Below, piece by piece: positions 1 to 6,583 of a stretch of 10,213 bases of DNA. The DNA comes from Alphaproteobacteria bacterium UBA6544 (lineage in GTDB: Bacteria > Pseudomonadota > Alphaproteobacteria > UBA8366). Position 1 is the stretch's first letter, and each line of letters begins with the position of its first letter. The notes below the pieces were generated by a model, which saw only the letters and a list, made by a program, of their open reading frames with translations, ran no database searches and was not told where the DNA came from. The stretch is from the NCBI GenBank assembly GCA_002434595.1, contig DJKK01000110.1, positions 1-10,213 of the forward strand, read 5' to 3'. The translations under genes and the position numbers were made by a program.

Positions 1-95
1 ACACCAGGTAATTCCGCAACGGCCTGAGATATCCGCATTAACGCAACCGAATCGAGGAAGAACCCCTTGCGAACCTGAGTGACGATTTTGCTCAT
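1..95 (-). CDS. FdrA family protein, N-terminal fragment (AllF-like)
   Basis: This is the first 31 codons of a gene running off the left edge of the window. The start ATG overlaps the stop of the upstream DUF1116 gene as ATGA, the usual sign of translational coupling. The visible protein begins MSKIVTQVRKGFFLDSVALM and continues ISQAVAELPG. A short basic lead-in followed by K-G-x-F-x-D-S-V-x-L-M is characteristic of the FdrA N-terminus. FdrA is related to succinyl-CoA synthetase, and in E. coli it is a component (AllF) of the oxamate carbamoyltransferase AllFGH. The position directly after DUF1116 and an FdrA-domain gene supports the identification. A weak GGGA lies just upstream of the start. 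Whether the full protein keeps its own C-terminal domain cannot be seen here. Confidence 0.8.
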   Translation of the reverse strand, partial: MSKIVTQVRKGFFLDSVALMRISQAVAELPG

Positions 96-1342
96 GCTAT
101 TCCCAAGCGATCCGCAAGCGCCCAAACCGCTTGCTCAAAACAGGCCAGCGGCGCGCGCACAACACCCGCACCAACCTGACCAACACCCGGATCTTTGTGA
201 GCAATTCCAGTATTGATCGTCGGTGCCAGTCCGGTCTCAACCACATATCTCACATCGATTCCGGTCGGCACACCTAGGTAATTCAAAGAGGGAATTGTCC
301 ATTCCGGATTCTCGCTATGAACAATTTCCGCCATCGCGTGTGTCGTAGCGGCCGCTTCTGTCGCTGTACCGGCGCCGACAAAACCGGCAACCGCGGGCGC
401 TGCCGCCATTGCAAATCCACCCAGACCGACGGTCTCCACAATAGTTGAATCTCCCATGTCGGGATTTGCGTCATCGGATGTAAAGCCGGGAAAATATAAT
501 CCCTCCGGCATCTCGACAGGGGCCGTGAACCACTGATCGCCGGTGCCGCTGACACGGATGCCGAATTCGGTTCCGTTCCGGCTCATCGCGGTGACAACAC
601 TTGAACCTTCGATATCGCGGACTGGATCCATTACCGACTTTCCCATTGCCATCGCGATATTTAAGAAAAACTGATCATTGCCACCGAGGAATGCGAGTGC
701 ACGGGACAACGCATCGTTTTCGTCGGATGTCGCAGCGAATGCCGGCGCCAACGCCCGCAACGTCAAGCTGGAGCAACCGATGTTCCGTTGATGCATCTCG
801 TCACCCATGGTTAGACCGCGGGCAATCAGATCCTTTAGTGGCAAACCGTCAATATGCCGAAGTGCGCGTCCAAACGCTGGCCCAAAGGAACCGCGCAACC
901 ATCGCAACCGGTCAAGTACCTCCAGATCGTTGCCACCAAACCGCATTACCTTTCCGAGGCCCTCATTTATCGTACAGAAGGCACGGTTCCCAAACGCGCG
1001 ATTCTCGACCACCATGACCGGCTGACTCATGGTGGTCATTCCCGTCATCGGTCCTACGGCGTCAAAATGATGGTTAGGGTGAAATTCGAATGCGCCGGCA
1101 TCCGCCTGTTCCTCTGCGTCCGCCAGGTTTTCCGCCCAACCTTCAAAAACCGCAATACCGGTGACCGCACCACGCATGGGGCCACACATATTCTTCCACG
1201 CGACCGGCGGTCCCGCATGCAAGATCATTCGGTCCTTGAGGCCGTCAATTGCCTCGGTCGCGGGCACAACATCAACGAGCACAGGATCACCCGTCAACAT
1301 GCGACGGATAGCCTCTTCATTCGCCTGCGTGATGATGTCCAT
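92..1342 (-). CDS. DUF1116 family protein (YlbE/AllG-like)
   Basis: The 416-residue protein matches the full length of the DUF1116 family. Recognisable blocks are ILHAGPPVAWKNMCGPMRGA (about residues 40-59), the His-rich FEFHPNHHFDAVGPMTGMTT (85-104), and a C-terminal stretch with INTGIAHKDPGVGQVGAG (about 376-393). E. coli YlbE (AllG) of this family works with FdrA (AllF) and YlbF (AllH) as oxamate carbamoyltransferase, converting oxalurate and phosphate to oxamate and carbamoyl phosphate. Here the gene lies between a small FdrA-domain gene (18 nt upstream) and fdrA (4-nt overlap downstream), so an FdrA-type complex is likely. No clear Shine-Dalgarno precedes the start, which suggests coupled translation. 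The family call is firm. The substrate is inference, since no AllH or carbamate kinase gene lies in the window. Confidence 0.88.
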   Translation of the reverse strand: MDIITQANEEAIRRMLTGDPVLVDVVPATEAIDGLKDRMILHAGPPVAWKNMCGPMRGAVTGIAVFEGWAENLADAEEQADAGAFEFHPNHHFDAVGPMTGMTTMSQPVMVVENRAFGNRAFCTINEGLGKVMRFGGNDLEVLDRLRWLRGSFGPAFGRALRHIDGLPLKDLIARGLTMGDEMHQRNIGCSSLTLRALAPAFAATSDENDALSRALAFLGGNDQFFLNIAMAMGKSVMDPVRDIEGSSVVTAMSRNGTEFGIRVSGTGDQWFTAPVEMPEGLYFPGFTSDDANPDMGDSTIVETVGLGGFAMAAAPAVAGFVGAGTATEAAATTHAMAEIVHSENPEWTIPSLNYLGVPTGIDVRYVVETGLAPTINTGIAHKDPGVGQVGAGVVRAPLACFEQAVWALADRLGIA

Positions 1343-1360
1343 AGACCGAACTAAACAGTT

Positions 1361-1540
1361 CTATGTATCTAGCTGCGCTAAAAGGTCTGCCAGATCCGGA
1401 TCGCCCCCGCCAGGCGGTGACCAATCGACGTGAACCATCTCAACTCCACGCGCTGCAAGGTCATCGGCGAATCCCCTGAGACCGACATTCACGACCTTAG
1501 GCGGTTCGGCTACCAATTTTTTCAAAGCGTCCGAGCTCAT
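1361..1540 (-). CDS. Small free-standing FdrA-domain protein (59 aa)
   Basis: I place the start at 1540 (MSSDALKKL) rather than at the in-frame ATG at 1576, because a strong AGGAGG lies about 9 nt before 1540. The 59-residue protein contains PPKVVNVGLRGFADDL (about 13-28) and VHVDWSPPGGGDP (about 37-49). These resemble the C-terminal segment of full-length FdrA, which carries the same P-K-V-x-N-V-G-L and V-H-V-D-W-x-P-P patterns. Stand-alone versions are annotated as 'FdrA domain protein' in other proteobacteria. It leads the operon with DUF1116 and fdrA, so it probably contributes this domain to the complex in trans. It has no signal peptide or membrane segment. Its exact biochemical role is not known to me. 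Confidence 0.8.
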   Translation of the reverse strand: MSSDALKKLVAEPPKVVNVGLRGFADDLAARGVEMVHVDWSPPGGGDPDLADLLAQLDT

Positions 1541-1566
1541 TTCGATTGGCCCTCCTGCGGAACACG

Positions 1567-1576
1567 ATGATATCAT
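1567..1576. promoter_or_regulatory. Candidate operator palindrome
   Basis: ATGATATCAT is a perfect 10-bp palindrome, flanked by CGAT-like repeats on both sides. It sits 26 nt before the start codon of the small FdrA-domain gene, in the divergent region shared with the CoA-transferase operon. The position would suit a repressor such as a GntR-type regulator, but no regulator gene is visible and short AT-rich palindromes arise by chance. Confidence 0.25.
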
Positions 1577-1642
1577 ATCGGTATTTCTTGGCCATAGGGC
1601 GAGGCACGTTTCTTTCGCGTGGGCAAATAGGAAGAAAACTTC

Positions 1643-1672
1643 ATTTTATCCGCCATTGGCTTTTATGGACAA
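1643..1672 (-). promoter_or_regulatory. Candidate sigma70-type promoter for the FdrA-domain operon
   Basis: Read on the minus strand, TTGTCC (1672-1667) and TAAAAT (1648-1643) are separated by 18 nt, matching 4/6 and 5/6 of the -35 and -10 consensus. It lies about 100 nt upstream of the first gene of the minus operon. This is by-eye evidence only. No equally good promoter was found for the plus-strand CoA-transferase gene in the same gap. Confidence 0.3.
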
Positions 1673-1745
1673 ACGCGCGTCGCATTGTCGCCGGAGTGCA
1701 GACAATTATCTTGCTGTGCAATCCTCCCAGAACCGAGAGGCGACG

Positions 1746-2963
1746 ATGGAGTTCAGACGTAAAGATTTCGATCCCGGTGCAGTAGGCCCGCTGAACGGCA
1801 TCCGGGTCCTGGACATGACGCGTTTGGTCGCCGGCAACATGCTAACCCTTCAACTCGCTGATTTTGGCGCGGAAGTAATCAAACTTGAAATGCTCCCAAA
1901 AGGCGATCCGCTCCGTGCATGGAACGCAAACGGGATTCAGACGAACTGGAAAGTCTACGGTCGGAATAAAAAAAGCGTCTCGCTTAACTTCCGTGAACGT
2001 GAAGGTCTGGAATTGCTCCTAACGCTGGTTGAGACGGCTGACGTCTTCGTGGAAAACATGAAGCCAGGCCGAATTGAGGAGATGGGCATTGGACCCGATG
2101 TTTTGCTGGAGCGTAATCCGGACCTCGTTATCGCCCGGGTCACCGGATTTGGGCAGACGGGCCCTTACAGCAGCCAGGGGGGATTCGGCACCGTCGTCGA
2201 AGCGATGTCCGGTTTTGCCGCGATGAACGGATTCGCTGACCGGGTTCCTGTCCTCCCGCCACTCGCACTTGCCGATATGATCGCGGGACTTTATGGCGCA
2301 ATGGCCGTGATGATCGCGCTTCGAGAAAAGGAAGTGAACGGCGGCAAAGGGCAGGTGATCGATCTCTCTCTACTGGAACCGATATTTTCCATCTTGGGCC
2401 CCCAAGCCGCTTCGTTTAAGGTGACAGGACAAGTACCGGTCCGTGCCGGTAGCGGTTCTAACACAACATCTCCTCGCAACGCCTATGGCACAAGCGATGG
2501 CGGATATGTCGCCCTATCAGGTTCAATCCAGACGATGGCGGAGCGACTTTTCCGGGTGATTGGCCGAGATGACATGAACAATGATCCGAAGTTCAAGACA
2601 AATGCCGATCGTGTCGCCAACCGCGAGGAAGTAGACGAAATTGTCGGCGGCTGGATCGGCGAACGAACCTTGGAAGAGGTTCTCGAAGTATTCCGGCGTG
2701 AAGGTATCACCGGCGGACCTATCTATGACATCTCGCAAATCGTGGACGACCCCCATTTCCAGGAGCGCGAGATTATTGTCGGCCTCCCCGACGAGGAAAT
2801 GGGCGTTATCCCCATGCACAACATTTTTCCAAAACTGTCCGGGACTCCAGGTACATTCCGCCGGGCAGCACCTGATCTTGGCCAGGATAACGATGAGATC
2901 CTCGGCGCGGCCGGCGTCAATACAGATACCCTCGCCGAACTTCGATCACGCGGCATCATTTAG
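1746..2963 (+). CDS. CaiB/BaiF family (family III) CoA-transferase
   Basis: The start ATG at 1746 (MEFRRKDFDPGAVGPLNGIR) is chosen because GAGAGG lies just before it and the family consensus P-L-x-G-I-R-V-L-D begins here. An upstream in-frame ATG at 1656 would add 30 residues of unlike sequence. The 405-residue product has the usual length of the family, which moves CoA between acyl-CoA donors and carboxylic acids. Visible blocks are LADFGAEVIKLE (37-48), NKKSVSLNFR (74-83), VTGFGQTGPYS (132-142) and LALADMIAGLYGAM (173-186), where Asp177 aligns with the aspartate forming the acyl-anhydride intermediate. The HpcH/HpaI lyase gene follows after 11 nt, with its Shine-Dalgarno overlapping this stop codon. 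Activation of a hydroxy acid for cleavage by that lyase is likely. The acid itself cannot be inferred. Confidence 0.92.
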   Translation: MEFRRKDFDPGAVGPLNGIRVLDMTRLVAGNMLTLQLADFGAEVIKLEMLPKGDPLRAWNANGIQTNWKVYGRNKKSVSLNFREREGLELLLTLVETADVFVENMKPGRIEEMGIGPDVLLERNPDLVIARVTGFGQTGPYSSQGGFGTVVEAMSGFAAMNGFADRVPVLPPLALADMIAGLYGAMAVMIALREKEVNGGKGQVIDLSLLEPIFSILGPQAASFKVTGQVPVRAGSGSNTTSPRNAYGTSDGGYVALSGSIQTMAERLFRVIGRDDMNNDPKFKTNADRVANREEVDEIVGGWIGERTLEEVLEVFRREGITGGPIYDISQIVDDPHFQEREIIVGLPDEEMGVIPMHNIFPKLSGTPGTFRRAAPDLGQDNDEILGAAGVNTDTLAELRSRGII

Positions 2964-2974
2964 GAGTTTCCATT

Positions 2975-3892
2975 ATGCCCCTCCGAGACACAGCTCGACG
3001 CGCCGACCTCCCTTACTGGCGATCCCTTCTCTATGTTCCAACCAATGTAACGAAATACGTTGACAAGGCACATACCAGAGGGGCTGACGCGATCCAGCTC
3101 GACCTGGAAGATAGTGTTCCCGACTCTCAAAAGGGGGAAGCGCGCAAACTGGTCCAAGAAGCGGCGGAGACAGTCTCGCAGACTGGCGCGGACGTCGTCG
3201 TACGAATCAATCAACCGCTTCGCCATGCAGTACCGGATATCGAGGCCTGTATCTCGCCGCGCATTGCAGCCTTGGCGCTACCGAAATGTAACAGCGCCGG
3301 CCATGTAAGACTGCTCGCCGAGATGGTGGAGGAGTTGGAAGAAGAACGCGGAATGGAGATCGGGCACACCAAGTTTTTGGCGATGGTCGAGACTGCCGAG
3401 GCATTCTTCGAGCTGAAGGAAATCGGTTCCGCCCATCCGCGTGTCGTCGCATTGAGTCTCGGTGGCGAGGACTTCGCGCTTTCGCTTCACATGGAACCGA
3501 CACCCGAAACCATGCTGTATCCGAAACAGCATGCCGTCATCGCGGCACGCGCGGCTGGCGTCCTCCCTTATGGCATCATCGGTACCGTCGCCGATTATTC
3601 GGACCACGACGCCTATCGGGACATGGTCCGAAAATCCGCACAGTTCGGATTCGAAGGGGCCTCCTGCATCCATCCGGCTATCGTGCCAATGCTGAACGAA
3701 GGCTTCACACCCGCCAAGAAAGACGAAGACTTGGCACGGCGCATCGTTGACGCCTGGGACGAGAACGAGGCTGCCGGACGTGGTTCCTTCGAGCTCGAAG
3801 GCAAGATGATCGATGTCCCGGTCGTCTTGCGCGCGCAACGCGTCATCGCCAAGTGCGACGCCATTCGTGCCAAAAACGCGAAGGGCGGTTAG
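2975..3892 (+). CDS. HpcH/HpaI aldolase family, CitE-like acyl-CoA lyase
   Basis: TAGGAG, formed partly from the stop of the previous gene, precedes the ATG by about 8 nt. The 305-residue protein has the length and features of the citrate lyase beta / malyl-CoA lyase group. It shows RSLLYVPTN (16-24), ADAIQLDLEDSVP (37-49), VVVRIN with Arg77 for the carboxylate, LAMVETAEAFFEL with Glu139, and SLGGEDFALSL with Asp166. Glu139 and Asp166 are the expected Mg2+ ligands, and CIHPAIVP near the C-terminus is also typical. Such enzymes cleave or form beta-hydroxyacyl-CoA thioesters (malyl-, citramalyl-, citryl-CoA-like). Pairing with a CoA-transferase suggests CoA activation followed by retro-Claisen cleavage. 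The 3' end overlaps the convergent enolase-superfamily gene by 4 nt. Confidence 0.9.
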   Translation: MPLRDTARRADLPYWRSLLYVPTNVTKYVDKAHTRGADAIQLDLEDSVPDSQKGEARKLVQEAAETVSQTGADVVVRINQPLRHAVPDIEACISPRIAALALPKCNSAGHVRLLAEMVEELEEERGMEIGHTKFLAMVETAEAFFELKEIGSAHPRVVALSLGGEDFALSLHMEPTPETMLYPKQHAVIAARAAGVLPYGIIGTVADYSDHDAYRDMVRKSAQFGFEGASCIHPAIVPMLNEGFTPAKKDEDLARRIVDAWDENEAAGRGSFELEGKMIDVPVVLRAQRVIAKCDAIRAKNAKGG

Positions 3893-5001
3893 CTCAGCTC
3901 ATCCGTCTTTTTCGCGGCAATCAACTCGAAGTCGATTTCCGCGCCGATGCCAGGCTTCATGGGTGCGTGGACCAATCCGTCGGCGTCGACTTCGATTTCA
4001 TTGATCACACCGTATTTCTGCGACGCATCCGGCAGGAGGACTTCGAAGTACTCGCAGTTCTTGATCCCCATAATAAGGTGCATGTTGGCGAAATTGTTGT
4101 GTGAATTACCACCGTGATGGACCTCGTAATTCATGCGAAACCCTTCCGCAAGGTGCGCGGTTTTGAGGCATGATGTCAGTCCTCCCTTTACCGCCACGTC
4201 TCCCCGCAGAAAATCCGTCGCTTGCTCAGCGATCCACGGCGCATAAGAAGCGGGATGCCCGCCAGGGGCATACTCGGTCGCCATTATCGGGATATCGAGC
4301 TTTTGCCGCAATTTGACGTAGTTCAAGATATCATCGTCGGCCAACGGATCCTCGTACCAATAGAAGCCCAGATCCTGAATTGCGAGACCGACACGCAACG
4401 CTTCCTCGTACCGATAGGACCAGGTCGAATCGAGCATAACGCGATAGTCATCACCGACAGCTTCCCGCACCGCCTTACAGACCTCTATATCAATCTGCCA
4501 CTGCGTCGGCGGGTGAATCTTATAGGCCGACCATCCGCGCTCCTTTAGACCAAGCGCCTCCTCAACATAGGCTTCCGAAGTCTGATGCACAGGCGAGCTG
4601 GCGTAAGCTGGCACACTCGATCGATAGGAACCTAATAATTGATGCACGGGCAGTCCCGCGACCTTTCCCGCAATATCCCAGAGCGCGACATCGACCGCAC
4701 CAATTGCCCGCATGGTGGTGGAACGATAACTCTGCCATAGGCCTTGCCAAAGCCGTTCGCGATCAAGCGGGTTCTGCCCCATCACGGTCGGTTTCAGATG
4801 GCGCATGAGAGAACCGGCATCGTGTTCGGCAGTTCGGCTGGCCGACCCGAGAAACGCATTTCCTTCGACACCTTCGTCGGTCTTGAGAGTTAGTAGACCC
4901 AAATGCGAGCGCCCCTTGAACTCGCCCGTATGCCCTCCATAAATTGTCGCCGGAATATCATCCCAGGCAAATAGCGTCAGCGTTACGTCATCGATTTTCA
5001 T
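3889..5001 (-). CDS. Enolase superfamily (mandelate racemase/muconate lactonizing-like) protein
   Basis: The 370-residue protein has the two-domain layout of the superfamily: an N-terminal capping domain, then a barrel. Metal-ligand strands are visible as VMLDSTW (Asp191), YWYEDPL (Glu217) and MATEYAPGG (Glu243). At the second barrel strand the usual K-x-K is replaced by Lys161-Ile-His163 (SAYKIHPP). Near the end, EVHHGGNSHNN (His295/His296) with Asp268 upstream resembles the His-Asp dyad of the mandelate racemase subgroup, whose members include acid-sugar dehydratases. AAGGGAC precedes the ATG. Its role would be dehydration or epimerisation of a hydroxy or sugar acid, perhaps feeding the neighbouring CoA-transferase and lyase. 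The pathway link is inference from proximity, because this gene lies on the opposite strand. The substrate is unknown. Confidence 0.9.
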   Translation of the reverse strand: MKIDDVTLTLFAWDDIPATIYGGHTGEFKGRSHLGLLTLKTDEGVEGNAFLGSASRTAEHDAGSLMRHLKPTVMGQNPLDRERLWQGLWQSYRSTTMRAIGAVDVALWDIAGKVAGLPVHQLLGSYRSSVPAYASSPVHQTSEAYVEEALGLKERGWSAYKIHPPTQWQIDIEVCKAVREAVGDDYRVMLDSTWSYRYEEALRVGLAIQDLGFYWYEDPLADDDILNYVKLRQKLDIPIMATEYAPGGHPASYAPWIAEQATDFLRGDVAVKGGLTSCLKTAHLAEGFRMNYEVHHGGNSHNNFANMHLIMGIKNCEYFEVLLPDASQKYGVINEIEVDADGLVHAPMKPGIGAEIDFELIAAKKTDELS

Positions 5002-5079
5002 TCTCGTCCCTTTCGAACCAACACACCTATCTCAAGAATTGACCTAGTCGGTCCCCCGCCACAGCCAGCTCACACCATG

Positions 5080-5108
5080 TTGACTAGTATCTGCTGGCCC
5101 TGCAACAG
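5080..5108 (+). promoter_or_regulatory. Weak candidate promoter for the SAM-II leader
   Basis: TTGACT (5080-5085) is a good -35 box. About 17 nt downstream lies CAACAG (5103-5108), a poor -10. Transcription from here would start just before the aptamer, as required for a riboswitch leader. The rest of 5002-5079 holds only a GACC-TAGTC-GGTC inverted repeat (5041-5053) of unknown meaning. Confidence 0.25.
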
Positions 5109-5114
5109 ATCCTC

Positions 5115-5173
5115 ACATGGTGATTTGGCCCGACCGGCTTGCGGCCACGTAAAACAATTGGCTAAAAGGCCGG
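5115..5173 (+). promoter_or_regulatory. SAM-II riboswitch aptamer
   Basis: The segment carries the SAM-II hallmarks in order. A 5' stem arm ACATGG (5115-5120) is followed at once by TGATTT (5121-5126), a loop, and the 3' arm CCACGT (5145-5150; five of six positions pair). Then come an A-rich linker and GGCTAAAAGG (5160-5169). A pseudoknot can form between CCGGCT (5134-5139) and GGCCGG (5168-5173), with one G-U pair. SAM-II binds S-adenosylmethionine and represses methionine-synthesis genes in Alphaproteobacteria. The downstream gene is metZ-like, exactly the expected target, although it is broken here. The match was made by eye, not by covariance model. Confidence 0.85.
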
Positions 5174-5194
5174 AGTGTTCGCAATAGCCCCTGA

Positions 5195-5220
5195 CCCCTC
5201 CCGATTGGGGGATTTTTATT
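5195..5220 (+). terminator. Intrinsic terminator in the SAM-II leader
   Basis: A C-rich arm (CCCCTCCC, 5195-5202), a GATT loop and GGGGG (5207-5211) form a hairpin in either of two registers. ATTTTTATT follows directly. It lies about 20 nt after the aptamer and about 30 nt before the AGGAGG of the downstream gene, so the likely expression platform is SAM-dependent transcription termination rather than occlusion of the ribosome site. Confidence 0.6.
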
Positions 5221-5258
5221 TGCGGCGCACCGACCATCCGGACCTTTAGGAGGATGAA

Positions 5259-5923
5259 ATGGACGGATCGCAGGATTTTATTGCACAGGATTGGAAACCT
5301 CAGACCGCACTTGTCCGCAGTGGCCTTGAACGCTCAACCCATCAGGAAACATGCGAGGCGCTCTACCTGACCTCAGGTTTCGTGTACGAAACCGCCGAGG
5401 AAGCAGAAGGCGCGTTCAAAGACGATCGCAAACGATCTATTTACAGACGTTATGGCAAACCGGCCCGTCGCTCAGTCCTTTCAATGCCTGGCTTATATTG
5501 AAAGGCTTGGAGACACTGGATCTGCGGGTTGAGCGCCAGTCCAAGAACGCCCATCAGATCGCGGCGTTCCTCTTGAACCACCCGTGGGTCGCTAAGGTTA
5601 ACTACCCAGGATTGGCAAATCATCCAGACCATGCCTTGGCTAAACAACAGATGCGAGGCGGCGGGTCCGTCATGACGTTTGACCTCGACGGCGGTGAGGA
5701 AACGGCATTCCGTTTCGTGAACGCGCTCGAACTGGTAGAACTTTCCAATAATCTCGGAGACTCGAAGAGCCTGGTCACCTATCCGGCGACGACGACACAC
5801 CAGCCTATCGGAGATGAAGAGCGCACCCTCCTCGGTATCACCGACGGCATGGTCCGATTTTCAATTGGCCTCAGGGATGTCAGCGATCTAATTTCCGATA
5901 TCGAACGGGCACTCACTGACTGA
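5259..5923 (+). pseudogene. metZ: metZ-like O-succinylhomoserine sulfhydrylase, internally deleted and frameshifted
   Basis: A strong AGGAGG (5248-5253) precedes the ATG, but the coding sequence is broken. Frame 1 encodes about 66 residues typical of the MetZ N-terminus (TALVRSGLERSTHQETCEAL, then SIYRRYGKP), then reads ARRSVLSMPGLY and stops at 5501. From about 5456 another frame resumes with QTGPSLSPFNAWLILKGLET and continues 150 residues to a normal C-terminus containing NNLGDSKSLVTYPATTTHQP and ITDGMVRFSIGL. Members are about 400 residues, so roughly 180 central residues, including the PLP-binding lysine, are absent. Intact MetZ makes homocysteine from O-succinylhomoserine and sulfide. 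The SAM-II leader supports this assignment over other Cys/Met PLP enzymes. The fragments cannot be catalytic. Either this is a true deletion, or the assembly collapsed here. Confidence 0.85.
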
Positions 5924-5951
5924 AGCCGCTCACTCACTTCGGAGACGATCC

Positions 5952-6575
5952 ATGATCAAATTGTACTACTCGCCGGGGTCTTGTGCCCTGGCATCGCATA
6001 TTGCCTTGGAAGAAGCGGGAGCAGATTATGAAGCCGTCAGGATCGACTTCGGATCGGATGAACAGAAAAAGCCGGACTTTCTGGCAATCAATCCAAAGGG
6101 GCGCGTACCAGCTCTAGTCTCAGACAAAGGCATTCTGACCGAAACACCGGCCATTCTCGTCTTCATCAGCCAGACATACTCAGCGTCAAGCTTAGCTCCC
6201 GTCAACGATCCTTGGGCGCTTGCGCAGGCGCAGGCATTCAACAGTTACCTGTGCGCCACGGTACACGTCGCACACGCGCACGGTGGTCGGGGCCATCGCT
6301 GGGCCAATCAGGAAACGTCCTTTGAAGACATGCGTCAGAAAGTGCCACAGACAGTCGGCGATTGTTTCACGCTTATCGAAAACGATTACGTGAAAGGTCC
6401 CTGGGTTCTCGGTGATACCTACAGCATCTGCGATATGTATCTCTACACAGTCTCCCGCTGGCTAGAGCGCGACCGCGTCGACATTTCCCGCTTCCCTAAG
6501 GTCAAAGCGCAATTCGAAGCCATTGAAAAACGACCCACGGTGGCCCGCGTACTCGAGAACCACTTTGCCGACTAG
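5952..6575 (+). CDS. Glutathione S-transferase, beta-class-like
   Basis: GGAGA lies 6 nt before the ATG. The 207-residue protein has the usual cytosolic GST length. The thioredoxin-like N-terminal domain begins MIKLYYSPGSCALASHIALE. Cys11 corresponds to the catalytic Cys10 of bacterial beta-class GSTs, and the glutathione-binding loop NPKGRVPALV (48-57) and TETPAILVFI (63-72) follow. The helical C-terminal domain includes HVAHAHGGRGHRW (105-117) and the late GDTYSICDMYLY, a typical GST fold signature. These enzymes conjugate or transfer glutathione in detoxification. The gene starts 28 nt after the metZ remnant with no terminator between them, so its transcription may depend on the SAM-II leader. 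Its 3' end lies 8 nt from the convergent hydrolase gene. Substrate unknown. Confidence 0.92.
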   Translation: MIKLYYSPGSCALASHIALEEAGADYEAVRIDFGSDEQKKPDFLAINPKGRVPALVSDKGILTETPAILVFISQTYSASSLAPVNDPWALAQAQAFNSYLCATVHVAHAHGGRGHRWANQETSFEDMRQKVPQTVGDCFTLIENDYVKGPWVLGDTYSICDMYLYTVSRWLERDRVDISRFPKVKAQFEAIEKRPTVARVLENHFAD

Positions 6576-6583
6576 ACGCGTCG

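Noticed and set aside
854..1354. Plus-strand open frame of 166 codons opposite the DUF1116 gene
   Set aside because: It lies wholly antisense to a well-supported full-length gene, has no recognisable domain and no convincing ribosome site; its composition is that of a complementary-strand shadow.
1656..1745. Upstream start for the CoA-transferase adding 30 residues
   Set aside because: The extension does not resemble the family, and a good ribosome site stands directly before the ATG at 1746.
3278..3838. Minus-strand open frame of 186 codons inside the CitE-like lyase gene
   Set aside because: Antisense to a gene with conserved metal and substrate residues; no family resemblance and no start signals.
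5041..5053. GACC-TAGTC-GGTC inverted repeat as a terminator or operator
   Set aside because: Only four paired bases and no T-tract; too short to call.
5259..5923. Programmed frameshift or a genuine two-gene split of metZ
   Set aside because: A frameshift alone could not restore function, because about 180 residues including the PLP lysine are missing. No slippery heptamer with a downstream structure is evident, and the second frame has no ribosome site of its own near the junction.
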